A DNA stretch of 64,000 bases from Flavobacteriales bacterium (GCA_021739695.1 JAIPBM010000009.1:62001-126000), one strand, 5' to 3'. Shown: positions 8,555-17,650, numbered from the stretch's first letter. The notes: generated by a model from the sequence alone, not told the origin. Translations and numbers: made by a program.

Positions 8555-9802
8555 ATGAAGGCAAGTAAGGATAAAGAACATATCAAGTGTTCTTTCTGCG
8601 GAAGGGACAAACAAGACACAGCAGTGTTGATTGCTGGTATTAACGGACACATTTGCGATAGGTGTATTGCGCAAGCATACCAGATCGTGAACGAAGAGTT
8701 TGCCAGCAAACAGGATAAGACGATCAATCAATCATTGAATCTGCTTAAGCCGATTGAGATCAAAACCTTTTTAGATGAGTATGTCATCGGTCAGGATCAG
8801 GCGAAGAAAGTATTGGCTGTTGCCGTGTACAATCACTTTAAGCGACTGGTGCAAAAGCCAGACAAGGAAAATGATGATGTAGAAGTAGAAAAGTCAAACA
8901 TCATCCTTGTTGGAAGAACAGGAACGGGTAAAACCTTGCTGGCGCGAACCATTGCTAAAATGCTGAATGTCCCATTCTGTATTGCAGATGCAACTGTACT
9001 TACTGAAAGCGGTTATGTTGGCGAAGACGTAGAAAGTATTCTAAGCAGATTGCTTCAAGCTGCCGATTACGATGCGGCTGCTGCCGAAAAAGGAATCGTT
9101 TTCATTGATGAGATTGATAAAATTGCGCGCAAGGGCGATAATGCTTCCATAACGCGAGATGTTTCTGGCGAAGGAGTTCAACAAGGATTGCTGAAACTGT
9201 TGGAAGGTTCTGTGGTTAATGTTCCACCTCAAGGAGGAAGAAAACATCCTGAACAAAAGATGGTAGCCATTGACACTAAGAATATTCTATTCGTTTGCGG
9301 AGGAGCATTTGATGGCATCGAGCGCATCATTGCCAAGCGTATGAAGAAACAGACGATCGGCTATGCATCTCACACGGGTAAAGAAGAGATTGATGAAGAC
9401 AATCTGCTTCAATACATCTCGGCTCAAGACATTAAAAACTTTGGTCTCATTCCAGAATTGATCGGACGATTACCGGTTGTTACCCATCTTAATCCGTTGG
9501 ATGCTGATGCATTGAAACGCATTCTCACAGAACCAAAAAATGCTTTGGTAAAACAATACAAGAAGCTTTTCAAAATGGACAAGGTTGAACTTGAAATTGA
9601 GGAAGGCGTGTTGGATTATGTAGTAGAAAAGGCCATCGAATTCAGTCTCGGTGCGCGCGGATTGCGTTCCATCTGCGAGGCCATTCTTATTGATGCGATG
9701 TTCGAGTTGCCATCGTCTGACGATAAGCACATTACCGTAACGGTTGATTACGCACGTGAAAAGCTGTCTAACTCTACCATCAGTAAGCTTAAAGCCGCTT
9801 AA
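8555..9802 (+). CDS. clpX: ATP-dependent Clp protease ATPase subunit ClpX
   Basis: A 415-residue AAA+ unfoldase. The N-terminal C4 zinc finger has Cys12, Cys15, Cys34 and Cys37. The Walker A is GRTGTGKT at 120-127, GYVGEDVES follows, and the Walker B is GIVFIDEIDKIA near 180. ClpX recognises tagged substrates, unfolds them with ATP and feeds them into ClpP. The gene follows clpP with a 69-base gap containing an inverted repeat (CTGGAC 8507-8512, GTCCAG 8531-8536) of unknown use. A strong terminator follows the gene. Confidence 0.97.
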   Translation: MKASKDKEHIKCSFCGRDKQDTAVLIAGINGHICDRCIAQAYQIVNEEFASKQDKTINQSLNLLKPIEIKTFLDEYVIGQDQAKKVLAVAVYNHFKRLVQKPDKENDDVEVEKSNIILVGRTGTGKTLLARTIAKMLNVPFCIADATVLTESGYVGEDVESILSRLLQAADYDAAAAEKGIVFIDEIDKIARKGDNASITRDVSGEGVQQGLLKLLEGSVVNVPPQGGRKHPEQKMVAIDTKNILFVCGGAFDGIERIIAKRMKKQTIGYASHTGKEEIDEDNLLQYISAQDIKNFGLIPELIGRLPVVTHLNPLDADALKRILTEPKNALVKQYKKLFKMDKVELEIEEGVLDYVVEKAIEFSLGARGLRSICEAILIDAMFELPSSDDKHITVTVDYAREKLSNSTISKLKAA

Positions 9803-9828
9803 GTCGATTACCATTGATTGAAAACTAA

Positions 9829-9862
9829 AAAGGCTGCTCCATCGGAGCAGCCTTTCTTTTTT
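9829..9862. terminator. Bidirectional terminator between clpX and the small lipoprotein gene
   Basis: A perfect 9-bp stem GGCTGCTCC/GGAGCAGCC with a 3-base loop, flanked by A-runs on the left and TTTCTTTTTT on the right. It can end transcription of clpX (plus) and of the convergent gene ending at 9879 (minus). Confidence 0.85.
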
Positions 9863-9878
9863 AAAACTCGTTTAACGA

Positions 9879-10070
9879 TTATTTACAAGTGTATCCTTGG
9901 GTCTCCAAAGATCGGATGTAAGCATCATACAGTTGTGGTGTTCCGTAATCATCACGGCAGATTTCTACTTCAGATCCACCTTGGTAAGTGCAGGTTTGAC
10001 ATTTTTTACAAGCAGTTGTTGAAACGGCAACTCCAACAAGCATGGCAAACAGTAAGTACTTTGATTTCAT
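9879..10070 (-). CDS. Small cysteine-rich lipoprotein
   Basis: A 63-residue protein starting at the ATG at 10070 (MKSKYLLFAMLVG). A longer reading frame from 10109 adds 13 residues without sense for export, so the internal start is preferred. The signal peptide ends in a lipobox-like VSTTAC, giving a lipidated Cys followed by KKCQTC. The mature part is about 43 residues with four further cysteines, possibly forming disulfides or binding a metal. Proteins beginning CKKCxTCxY recur as small lipoproteins in Bacteroidota. The function is unknown. Confidence 0.75.
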   Translation of the reverse strand: MKSKYLLFAMLVGVAVSTTACKKCQTCTYQGGSEVEICRDDYGTPQLYDAYIRSLETQGYTCK

Positions 10071-10136
10071 AGTGTATAAGATTAATAGGTTGTGCGACAA
10101 TAATACCAACTTGTCACCAAATAACCATACGTAGAA

Positions 10137-11081
10137 TTACTTATGTGCTACGATGCTGTTATTTCGCTCTCTACGCAACTGCTCAGAAGTCTTGCTTCTT
10201 CCATCATGACTCCATCCTGGTGCAGCAAAAATATATCCCAGCTTGGTCTTCAGGTCTGGTGCACTTTTCACATCCATCCAAATATTGCCGAACTCATGAA
10301 ACGCAATTTTGAAGAGGTTATAAGTGTGAATATTGGAAGTGATTCCATAAACCACAGGATCAGATTCTTCTTCTTTCTGAAACGTGCCTAACATGCGATC
10401 CCAGATAATGAGAATGCCTGCATGGTTCCTATCCAGATAACGAACATTACTTGCATGATGCACCCGATGGTGCGATGGTGTATTGAAAATCCATTCAATC
10501 GGACCAAGCGATTTAATGGTTTTGGTATGCACCCAAAACTGATAGATCAGGCTGATTCCGATCATCGTAAAGATCATGATAGGATGAAAACCGATGAGAG
10601 GAAGCCACATCCAAAAAACATATTTATAGAACAGTTCTGTCCAACTCTGACGAAGCGCAACGGCCAAATTGTAATTGACCGAAGAATGATGATTGATGTG
10701 CGCAGCCCAAAGAACACGTATAGAATGGCTGAGTCGGTGATGCCAATAGAACGAAAAATCGTCTGCAAAAAAGAGAATAACCCAAGCGTACCACTTGTCC
10801 ATTCCTAAATATTGCTTGAAACCCAAAAGATCGAATTGGTAGAGGTATAGGAAAAAACCGAAAGCTGCGAATTTCACGCCAACGCCAAGAATCAAAGAAC
10901 CGATTCCCATTCCAATGCTTGCCAAACTGTCTTTTGGTTCATGCAGCTTGAGATTTTCACGGTATCCAATGTAGAACTCAAGAAGAATCAAGATTGCAAA
11001 TCCCGGAACGAAGTAGACGGTTACATCATCTGTAAATCCCCAAACTTCGGGTGAACGATATATTTCCAGAAGACTTTTCAT
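10137..11081 (-). CDS. Sterol desaturase/fatty acid hydroxylase-family protein (AGMO-like)
   Basis: A 314-residue integral membrane di-iron enzyme. The histidine clusters are HHRLSH (about 114-119), HINHH (128-132) and HHRVHH (204-209), with NYNLAVALRQS directly after the second cluster as in alkylglycerol monooxygenase (AGMO/TMEM195). Hydrophobic helices lie near residues 25-40, 55-80 and 98-112, with two more at 155-185. The family uses O2 and a non-haem di-iron centre to hydroxylate lipid carbons; AGMO cleaves ether lipids. A longer paralogue lies at 20833-22062. The substrate is inferred, not shown. Confidence 0.9.
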   Translation of the reverse strand: MKSLLEIYRSPEVWGFTDDVTVYFVPGFAILILLEFYIGYRENLKLHEPKDSLASIGMGIGSLILGVGVKFAAFGFFLYLYQFDLLGFKQYLGMDKWYAWVILFFADDFSFYWHHRLSHSIRVLWAAHINHHSSVNYNLAVALRQSWTELFYKYVFWMWLPLIGFHPIMIFTMIGISLIYQFWVHTKTIKSLGPIEWIFNTPSHHRVHHASNVRYLDRNHAGILIIWDRMLGTFQKEEESDPVVYGITSNIHTYNLFKIAFHEFGNIWMDVKSAPDLKTKLGYIFAAPGWSHDGRSKTSEQLRRERNNSIVAHK

Positions 11082-11140
11082 TGAAATTTTAACTTATTAT
11101 CCGAAGGTAACGAGTTCAAAGGTCAAATTTCTGATCAATG

Positions 11141-11968
11141 TCACTCATCGTCAAATTTCTGATTTCGGCTGTTTTCAATTGGAGGCATAAGTGGTGTGTA
11201 AATCGATTCTCCACCGTCAACAGCAAGATTGATTCCAGTGATAAATGCGGCCGCAGGCGAAGAAAGAAAAACTACAGCACCAGCCACTTCTGCTTCTGTT
11301 CCCAATCTGAAATGCTGATTGTTCTTACCATATCCTCTCACGTATTCTTGAAACTGAGGCGCGTAAGTATCCAATCCGCTTGATTCGATGGTGCCAGGAG
11401 AAATACTGTTTATTCGTACACCATGCTTGCCCCATTCATTGGCTAGGCTCATGGTTAAGTTCTGAATGCCTGCGCGCGCAGCAGCCGAGTGTGCCAGCAT
11501 TGGAAACCCATTCCGATTGTCCATGGTTATGTTGATGACCGAACCACCATTTTTGGAGAAAGATTGATTGAAAACCTCTTGGGTCAGAAAGAATGTTCCG
11601 GTTAAATTGGTTTCAATCACCGCATGCCAACCTTTTCTATTGATGAATTCTGCGGGCGATGGAAATTGTCCACCTCCGTTATTTACAAGCACGTCAATTC
11701 GTCCGTATGTTTCGATGGCAGCGGATACGCATGCTTTGATGCTGTCCTCATCACGGATATTGCACTCCAAGGCTATGGCTTCAGAACCGTCATCATGAAG
11801 AATTTTCAATCCAGCATCCAGTTTTTCTCTGTTTCGGCTTGCAATGATCAACTTGGCTCCAAGTAGGCCGAACTCGCGTGCAATTCGCAGTCCAATTCCA
11901 GTTCCACCACCGGTTATCAGCACCACCTTCTCTCTAAAAAGTCCTTCTTTAAAAACAGTATTTATCAT
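11141..11968 (-). CDS. SDR-family oxidoreductase (dienoyl/enoyl-CoA reductase-like)
   Basis: A 275-residue short-chain dehydrogenase. The start at 11968 (MINTVFKEGLF) is chosen because an upstream extension would run into the preceding gene and lacks family similarity. The cofactor site is VVLITGGGTGIGLRIA, followed by LVNNGGGQFPSP. The usual catalytic YxxxK is absent: the corresponding segment reads LAHSAAARAGIQNLT. This is typical of a bacterial subgroup annotated as 2,4-dienoyl-CoA reductase-like SDRs, which points to fatty acyl-CoA substrates. It follows the GNAT gene by 52 bases on the same strand. Confidence 0.88.
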   Translation of the reverse strand: MINTVFKEGLFREKVVLITGGGTGIGLRIAREFGLLGAKLIIASRNREKLDAGLKILHDDGSEAIALECNIRDEDSIKACVSAAIETYGRIDVLVNNGGGQFPSPAEFINRKGWHAVIETNLTGTFFLTQEVFNQSFSKNGGSVINITMDNRNGFPMLAHSAAARAGIQNLTMSLANEWGKHGVRINSISPGTIESSGLDTYAPQFQEYVRGYGKNNQHFRLGTEAEVAGAVVFLSSPAAAFITGINLAVDGGESIYTPLMPPIENSRNQKFDDE

Positions 11969-12020
11969 TCTTTGATTGTTTCGAGTATGAGTTGAGCAGG
12001 GTTGGATTACTTCGCAAAGG

Positions 12021-13040
12021 TCAAAAAGAATCGTTGTCGTAGGTTGTAATTCCCCAATCAGAAGGAGAATGATAGTTCTCCATTTCATCCTCGTGAGTAT
12101 AAAACAAGAAAGGTATTCGTTCTTGATAAGGGCCAAAGCTGAAGGAGTTACCCAGAAATCCTAATTGCTTAAGAACTTTGGCATCAACACCATTTTCTTG
12201 ACTACAAGAAACAATGCCGGTGAAACTTTTTTTTACAACTTCCTGACTCAGAAAAGCAATCATTTTCTTTCCACTTTCTAAGGTGGTCAAACGCAGATCA
12301 AAGATCACCAACTTGTCCTTGTCTACATAGAACAGAATGTAGCTTCCATCGTCATTTTTCAATCGAAGGGCCAAGTAGTTGTATCGCGGATTGCTTAATC
12401 GCCAGTTGATCTGATCAGGGGTGCGCAACGCCCTAATGCTCGAAGAAATTTCTATTCTATTGGCGTCCAATCCTTCCTCAATAGCTTTTTTGGCTGTGCT
12501 GAGTTTGATTTCGGCTCGAACAGAATCCGATCCTTGTGAAAACCGACATAGGATTGTAGGTTTGAAATAGTAGCGATAATCAAATAAATGTTGCCAACCG
12601 ATTTTGAGGAATTGACTCGTTGTTTGATCATTTCCCAAGCCGATAACAAAAAGATTTCCCTCTTCTTTAAGTTCTTGAAAACAGCGCCCTGAAAGTTTCT
12701 TAAGAATTCCTCTTTTCCGATGTGAAGGATGTATCATGATCTCGCACGAACGGTAAATCGTTCGTGGATTACCTGAAAATTCAAAAGTTTCCGAGGTAAC
12801 GCCAAAAAAACCTCCCAAGTTCTTCGTGAATGTGTCAATTGCCACATACCCAATGAAACGTCCTTCAGGGTTTTGAATATATTTCCATCGGAAGTAATCA
12901 ATATCTATGCTCGTTCCGAAACAGTCTTGCATGAGAGGAACAAGTTGGTCAAAATCGTTTGGTCCAATCCGCTGAATATCGTAGGCGAAATCTTCTGGAC
13001 GCTTCAGGTATTTTTCTTGCTTAACAGCCATTCCCATCAC
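12021..13040 (-). CDS. GNAT-family N-acetyltransferase
   Basis: A 339-residue protein with an N-terminal GNAT domain. It opens with FDQLVPLMQDCFG and the acetyl-CoA-binding motif is SHRKRGILKKLSGRCFQEL near residue 105-125. The C-terminal half looks like a second, degenerate GNAT-like domain, the double architecture often found next to polysaccharide or lipid genes. It would transfer an acyl group from acyl-CoA to an amine; the substrate is unknown. Three Met codons (MMGMA) make the start uncertain by up to three codons. Confidence 0.75.
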   Translation of the reverse strand: MMGMAVKQEKYLKRPEDFAYDIQRIGPNDFDQLVPLMQDCFGTSIDIDYFRWKYIQNPEGRFIGYVAIDTFTKNLGGFFGVTSETFEFSGNPRTIYRSCEIMIHPSHRKRGILKKLSGRCFQELKEEGNLFVIGLGNDQTTSQFLKIGWQHLFDYRYYFKPTILCRFSQGSDSVRAEIKLSTAKKAIEEGLDANRIEISSSIRALRTPDQINWRLSNPRYNYLALRLKNDDGSYILFYVDKDKLVIFDLRLTTLESGKKMIAFLSQEVVKKSFTGIVSCSQENGVDAKVLKQLGFLGNSFSFGPYQERIPFLFYTHEDEMENYHSPSDWGITTYDNDSF

Positions 13041-13277
13041 GATTTTTTAAATCTCAATTCAAAGCCGACCATTACGCATGGATCACCATTAACCGTCCAA
13101 AGACTTCTAATGCTGTTGGCTCGATGAAATGTTGTTGGTTGCATGAAACTCAATTCGTGATGAAGCCGATCAACGAATTTATAATCTCAATTGGGATTTA
13201 CGGCAATTGCAGCACTTGATTATTCAAGAAGTGGGTTTCTGCCAACTTTGCTTGAATCCGATTTGGTAATGGAAGTC
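13041..13277. other. Intergenic region, no feature recognised
   Basis: A 237-base stretch between the GNAT gene start and the end of the beta-helix lipoprotein gene. I see no ORF with family similarity, no strong hairpin and no clear promoter box. It presumably holds the GNAT promoter. Confidence 0.5.
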
Positions 13278-14732
13278 CTATTGTTGTCGCTCGTAAGCGC
13301 CTAGATCAGGTTTTGGGCCTACAATTCTAAGATTGCCAGCAACATCTTGACTTAGCAATGCATCGTTGGTAATTGATTCTTTCCCGACATTAATGGCGGC
13401 AGAAAGAGTATCCAGTTCAAAATTCTGATCTACCGGGTCAACGAATTTCGGATCCTGATTGTAGATCATCTCATGGAATTCACTCACGCTGCTGATGTCG
13501 ATGGGTTCCTCGGCATTGAAGTCCACTTTAAGTAGGCAATTGTCAAATTCAATATTGAAAGCTGCAAATGCATCCTTGTCCAATCCAAGTTCGGTTTGGT
13601 TGTTCCCATAGATGATGCAGTTTCCGAAATAACTAGCTAAATCAACTCTATAAATAATATCACCAATTTCGATCCAATTTGTAAGCAGCAACGAAGGGGT
13701 TTGACGATTTCCATTCACCCAATAATTGCCGATTGTACAGTGATAAAAATTATGAACTCCACCATTTAAAAGTGCAACCGAGTATTGGCCAGCATTACCA
13801 AAGACGCAATTGTATGCGTCAATTGTTCCTGAATAGGATACTAGGCTTGCACCAGCCATGTTTTCAATTATGGTGTTGCTTATGGTTAAGGTTGGATTGC
13901 TTGAGCCAGGACTGATGGTGTCGACCTCTATTCCAACATTTCCATTTTTGATGACTGCGCCATTGATGACGTTATTCTTGCTACCGTTGTACAACCAGAT
14001 TCTGTTCCATTCACCAGCCTGATCTTCATAAAAATCATCTAAACGATCACTTGCAAAAACCACCTGATTCTGGGGTGTTCCGTTTACGATAAGCGTTCCA
14101 CCCTCATCCACAATAATTCCCGAACCCTTGTGGCTATAAATACGACTTCCGGCTTCAATGGTAAGCGTGCATCCATCCGGTACAACTGCCCAACCATATA
14201 TGACGTGAGGAACGGCAGATGTCCAAGTAATGTCACAGTTCAAGAAACGATATGGCCCAATCGGATTATCAAATACATTCGGATAGGTGAAGTCTGCATC
14301 CCAACCGAAAGCCACCAGGTCCACGTCTTGAATCGTCCCGTTGGTATTGAAGACAACACTGTCTGTTACAATGGCAGGCTCGCTTAGATTGTTCGGGTCA
14401 AGCGTTACATCTACAAACACAAACAACGAATCTTTGCCAGGAATGGTAATGTTGCTGAACGCCACACCTGGCACACCATCCAAATTCATTCTATACTTAG
14501 ATTGTTGTCCGCCAGCCAGCATGATGGACGAAATGGTCACCTCGCTGCTGCTCGGATTATAGATCTTGAATTGTCTGGTTACAGAGCCGATTGTTGTGAA
14601 AACCGTATCGAAAATCACGGTGTCGGTAGAAAAACTCAATGCGCCATTTCCGTTCAGAGCATCTTTTTTACAACCACTGCTTAGCAGTGCAATTAGAATA
14701 GCAAGTGGAAACGCGAGTCGGAGTATTTTCAT
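13278..14732 (-). CDS. Lipoprotein with right-handed beta-helix repeats
   Basis: A 484-residue secreted protein starting at the ATG at 14732 (MKILRLAFPLA). The start three codons upstream would lie inside a -7 promoter box, so it is less likely. The signal peptide ends in the lipobox LLSSGC at about Cys21. Residues ~25-140 form a beta-sandwich with the pattern of CARDB/choice-of-anchor modules. The rest has repeated asparagine-rich short strands typical of pectate-lyase-like beta-helices (NNVINGAVIKNGNVGIEV, NPTLTISNTIIENMAG). It ends with the LGAYERQQ motif common to choice-of-anchor Q proteins. No catalytic residues or T9SS tail are visible. It is probably cell-surface exposed; its ligand is unknown. 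Confidence 0.8.
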   Translation of the reverse strand: MKILRLAFPLAILIALLSSGCKKDALNGNGALSFSTDTVIFDTVFTTIGSVTRQFKIYNPSSSEVTISSIMLAGGQQSKYRMNLDGVPGVAFSNITIPGKDSLFVFVDVTLDPNNLSEPAIVTDSVVFNTNGTIQDVDLVAFGWDADFTYPNVFDNPIGPYRFLNCDITWTSAVPHVIYGWAVVPDGCTLTIEAGSRIYSHKGSGIIVDEGGTLIVNGTPQNQVVFASDRLDDFYEDQAGEWNRIWLYNGSKNNVINGAVIKNGNVGIEVDTISPGSSNPTLTISNTIIENMAGASLVSYSGTIDAYNCVFGNAGQYSVALLNGGVHNFYHCTIGNYWVNGNRQTPSLLLTNWIEIGDIIYRVDLASYFGNCIIYGNNQTELGLDKDAFAAFNIEFDNCLLKVDFNAEEPIDISSVSEFHEMIYNQDPKFVDPVDQNFELDTLSAAINVGKESITNDALLSQDVAGNLRIVGPKPDLGAYERQQ

Positions 14733-14738
14733 TTTCGG

Positions 14739-14746
14739 CAAATATA
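14739..14746 (-). promoter_or_regulatory. Putative -7 promoter box of the beta-helix lipoprotein gene
   Basis: The minus strand reads TATATTTG, a match to TAnnTTTG, 7 bases before the chosen ATG. It overlaps the alternative upstream start codon, which supports the downstream start. Confidence 0.45.
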
Positions 14747-14805
14747 CTTAACGGGCTAACTACGTTGAACAAACCATTAAATTGTACGCCAACTACTAAA
14801 TATCA

Positions 14806-15969
14806 ATGAATACCCCAATCGAACTTATTTCTGAGATCATTGATCGCTTTGGACCGCGAAGAGCGGGGAGTGAAGCAGAGCGAAATGCACAGTATTTTTT
14901 GAAAGAGCGCTTGGAATCGTATTGCAACGAAGTTGAAGTGCATGAGTTTGAAGACGCGCTTACGGCAAAGTTCAGTTCGCTCAGACTTTTCTGTGTGGGA
15001 TATTATTTGTCGTTGGTATTTGTTTGGATTTCTGTGCCAGTTGCTTTATCGCTTGCCTTTGTCAATGCCATTTTGTTCTTCGGGCATTTTGTCGCTTATC
15101 GCAATTGGCTCGATTTCCTTTACCCGAAGAAACGTTCTTTGAACATTATAGGAACGATTGAACCGCAAAGCGAAGTTCGTTCTACATTGATTTTTTCAGG
15201 GCACATGGACAGCACGCCCGAATTTATTTGGTGGTATTGGCTCAAAGATTGGGGCATTCGGTTGATGATTTTGAGCAGCTTAGCTTTTGTGCTGCTTCCA
15301 ATTCTTGTTCTATTCCTTTTCTTGAATGATTGGACGCCATCAATTGAAATAGCCTACTGGATATTTGTCGGAATTGTTCCAGCAACCGTTTCATTCTTTT
15401 TCATTCATGGAAAAACGGTGGTTGATGGTGCGCAGGACAATCTTTCTGGCGTTGCTGTTTCCGAAGCCATTGCGCAAGCTTTGGTAGGAAAGCTTAAGCA
15501 CACACGTGTTAAAATGGTGTCTTTCGGAAGTGAAGAAACCGGATTGAAAGGTTCATCGGCTTACGTGAAGGAGAATTTGAATCTTCTAAGGGGTGAGAAT
15601 GCACACGTCATTAATCTAGATGGAATCCTCGAAAAGGACGAAATGCACCTTATCGAAAGAGAGTTATCCTTGTTTTTACGTCATGATTCTGAGCTTCTCG
15701 CTCAAGTAGAAGAGGTTTTTTCTGCGCATGCGCTCGACCCGAAACGCGGAACGATTCCAGTAGGAGCTACAGATGCGGCCAGTTTTTCGCAGCACGGAAT
15801 TCCGGCACTTTCAATCGTAGGAATGTCCATGAAAGGGCTTCATCCAACGTATCATACACGTTTAGATAAGATCGATCGGCTGTCTTCAAACACCTTAAAT
15901 TCTGTTGCAAAAGCGCTAATTGATTTTGCCTTAAAATGGGATCAAAAATCGAATACAAACTTTCATTGA
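14806..15969 (+). CDS. M28-family metallopeptidase with membrane segments
   Basis: A 387-residue zinc peptidase. The metal ligands are visible in order: SGHMDSTPE (His ~133), VVDGAQDNLSG (Asp ~211), FGSEETGLKG (two Glu near 246), NLDGIL (Asp), and HTRLDKID (His ~350). Unusually, hydrophobic stretches at about 62-95 and 155-205 interrupt the N-terminal half and suggest two to four membrane helices, so the catalytic domain is anchored. M28 enzymes are aminopeptidases or carboxypeptidases on small peptides. It is divergent from the neighbouring lipoprotein gene. The ATG at 14806 is the only sensible start. Confidence 0.85.
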   Translation: MNTPIELISEIIDRFGPRRAGSEAERNAQYFLKERLESYCNEVEVHEFEDALTAKFSSLRLFCVGYYLSLVFVWISVPVALSLAFVNAILFFGHFVAYRNWLDFLYPKKRSLNIIGTIEPQSEVRSTLIFSGHMDSTPEFIWWYWLKDWGIRLMILSSLAFVLLPILVLFLFLNDWTPSIEIAYWIFVGIVPATVSFFFIHGKTVVDGAQDNLSGVAVSEAIAQALVGKLKHTRVKMVSFGSEETGLKGSSAYVKENLNLLRGENAHVINLDGILEKDEMHLIERELSLFLRHDSELLAQVEEVFSAHALDPKRGTIPVGATDAASFSQHGIPALSIVGMSMKGLHPTYHTRLDKIDRLSSNTLNSVAKALIDFALKWDQKSNTNFH

Positions 15970-15999
15970 CCTCAGTGTTTTTTAAAAGAAGCTTTTGTT

Positions 16000-16007
16000 T
16001 ATCTTTG
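16000..16007 (+). promoter_or_regulatory. Putative -7 promoter box of rpmE2
   Basis: TATCTTTG matches TAnnTTTG exactly and lies 27 bases upstream of the rpmE2 ATG, giving a leader of roughly 20 bases. No convincing -33 element was recognised. Confidence 0.6.
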
Positions 16008-16033
16008 CGCTCCATTCTGAAAAACGAGTTATT

Positions 16034-16327
16034 ATGAAAGAAGGAATTCACCCGTCAGATTACAGATACGTTGTATTCAAAGACATGTCTAACGAACAAT
16101 CGTTTCGTACAAAGTCTTGCGTGGCATCAAAAGAGACTATTAAGTGGGAAGATGGGAATGAATACCCATTGATCAAATTGGAGATATCAAATACTTCTCA
16201 TCCATTTTACACTGGAAAAATGAAGTTGGTAGATACTGCCGGACGTGTTGATAAATTCCGTAACCGATACAAAACTCACCGTGCTTCTGCTGTTAAACCA
16301 GAAGAAGACGAGAATACTGAAGGATAG
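16034..16327 (+). CDS. rpmE2: 50S ribosomal protein L31 type B
   Basis: A 97-residue ribosomal protein. The start at 16034 ([19 protein letters not shown]) matches the family; an in-frame extension to 15995 would cross the promoter box. The sequence contains [24 protein letters not shown] and VDKFRNRY, the classical type B L31 pattern. It lacks the zinc CxxC pairs of type A L31, so it does not need zinc. Type B often replaces type A under zinc limitation in Proteobacteria, but in many Bacteroidota it is the standard copy. A terminator follows. Confidence 0.96.
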   Translation: MKEGIHPSDYRYVVFKDMSNEQSFRTKSCVASKETIKWEDGNEYPLIKLEISNTSHPFYTGKMKLVDTAGRVDKFRNRYKTHRASAVKPEEDENTEG

Positions 16328-16346
16328 TCACAGACGATTTTATTCA

Positions 16347-16386
16347 GAAAGCCCCGATCACTTTGTGTTCGGGGCTTTTTATTTTC
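16347..16386 (+). terminator. Rho-independent terminator after rpmE2
   Basis: AAAGCCCCGA (16348-16357) pairs with TCGGGGCTTT, with an 11-base loop, and is followed by TTTTATTTT. It isolates rpmE2 from the GlmU-like gene. Confidence 0.85.
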
Positions 16387-16402
16387 GCACTTTAGCTCTT
16401 GC

Positions 16403-17572
16403 ATGAACTACATTCTTTTTGACGATTCGCGGGAGAAACTGCTCCCTTTGACTTTCACCCGTCCAGTGTGCGATTTGCGCATTGGTATTCTCACCATTCG
16501 CGAGAAGTGGGAACGCATGATGAATATGTCAACGAGTACAATAACAGAGGATTACCTTTCGGTCAAATTCCCTTTAGTTTCTGCGCAGGAAAACATTCTG
16601 GTAAACGGTAGTGTTTGCCCGAATGCAGAGTTGATTGCTGCCATCGCTTCGCTAGAAATAGGTGGGCGATTGGTGAAAGCAGGCAAACTGCTTGCTCTCA
16701 GGATAGAAGGAGATGTTTCTTCGGCTGATCTTAGCGACAGATCAGGAATTGAGTTCGAACCAGCAATTCTGACAGTTGAAAATCCTTGGGACATTTTTTC
16801 AAGGAACGGAGAAGCGATTGAAGCTGATTTTGAATTGATCAGCTCAGGAAGAAGCTCTCAAAAGCTTTCTGAAAGCAACACAGTTATCGGAAATGGAAAG
16901 GTATTCTTGGAAGAAGGTGCAAAGGCGGAAGCGTGCATTTTCAATACATCAAGCGGTTCCATTTATCTTGGTAAGAATAGCGAAGTAATGGAAGGTTCCA
17001 TTATCCGCGGTTCTTTTGCGCTTTGCGAAGGAAGTCAAGTGAAGATGGGGTCCAAGATCTATGGTCCAACTACCGTTGGACCCGAAAGTAGAGTAGGAGG
17101 CGAGGTCAATAATTCGGTCATTATAGGCTATTCGAATAAAGGGCACGATGGATTTTTGGGCAATTCGGTGCTTGGCGAGTGGTGCAATTTGGGTGCTGAT
17201 ACCAACAATTCCAATCTCAAAAATAACTATGACGAGGTTCGGGTGTGGAGCTATGAAACGCAGCGATTCGCCAAAACAGGCTTGCAATTTTGCGGCCTCA
17301 TCATGGGCGATCATTCCAAATCTGGAATCAATACCATGTTCAATACAGGAACAGTTGTAGGCGTGAGTTCCAATGTTTTTGGTTCAGGATTTCCACGCAC
17401 TTTCATTCCCTCATTTCAATGGGGCGGAGCAGCTGGATTCACCGAATACACAATGGAGAAAGCGTTCGCAACTGCGGAACGCGTGATGCAAAGACGTGGC
17501 AAACAGTTCGATGAAAAAGAGAAAGCGATCTTTTCGTCAGTCTTCGAACTGACAAAGAGTTACCGAAACTGA
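16403..17572 (+). CDS. GlmU-like putative sugar nucleotidyltransferase/hexapeptide protein
   Basis: A 389-residue protein opening MNYILFDDSREKLLPLTFTRPV, the conserved start of a Bacteroidota family annotated as GlmU family or putative glucose-1-phosphate thymidylyltransferase. Residues ~1-90 form a reduced Rossmann-like part without the classical GxGTRM nucleotide loop. From ~150 to 370 it has left-handed beta-helix hexapeptide repeats (LGKNSEVMEGSIIRGSFALCEG and following), as in acyltransferases. By analogy it may act in UDP-GlcNAc or other activated sugar metabolism, but the activity is not established. It starts 76 bases after rpmE2 behind its terminator. Confidence 0.8.
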   Translation: MNYILFDDSREKLLPLTFTRPVCDLRIGILTIREKWERMMNMSTSTITEDYLSVKFPLVSAQENILVNGSVCPNAELIAAIASLEIGGRLVKAGKLLALRIEGDVSSADLSDRSGIEFEPAILTVENPWDIFSRNGEAIEADFELISSGRSSQKLSESNTVIGNGKVFLEEGAKAEACIFNTSSGSIYLGKNSEVMEGSIIRGSFALCEGSQVKMGSKIYGPTTVGPESRVGGEVNNSVIIGYSNKGHDGFLGNSVLGEWCNLGADTNNSNLKNNYDEVRVWSYETQRFAKTGLQFCGLIMGDHSKSGINTMFNTGTVVGVSSNVFGSGFPRTFIPSFQWGGAAGFTEYTMEKAFATAERVMQRRGKQFDEKEKAIFSSVFELTKSYRN

Positions 17573-17576
17573 CCTT

Positions 17577-17594
17577 TTGACCGAAAACGGTCAA
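17577..17594 (+). terminator. Hairpin after the GlmU-like gene
   Basis: A perfect 7-bp stem TTGACCG/CGGTCAA with an AAAA loop starts 5 bases after the stop. The T-run after it is short (TTT), so it may be a weak terminator or a stabilising hairpin. Confidence 0.4.
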
Positions 17595-17642
17595 TTTGAA
17601 ACTTCGGCACATTCGTTGACAATTCCGAGGGCGTTATCAAAG

Positions 17643-17650
17643 TAGTTTTG
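17643..17650 (+). promoter_or_regulatory. Putative lon promoter -7 box
   Basis: TAGTTTTG matches TAnnTTTG 17 bases before the lon ATG. A TTG at 17616-17618 could serve as the -33 element with 24 bases between, slightly wider than usual. No CIRCE-like heat-shock operator is visible. Confidence 0.5.

Noticed and set aside
12021-12136. N-terminal extension of the SDR gene to 12136
   Set aside because: It would overlap the GNAT gene by over 100 bases and adds no SDR sequence; the ATG at 11968 fits the family.
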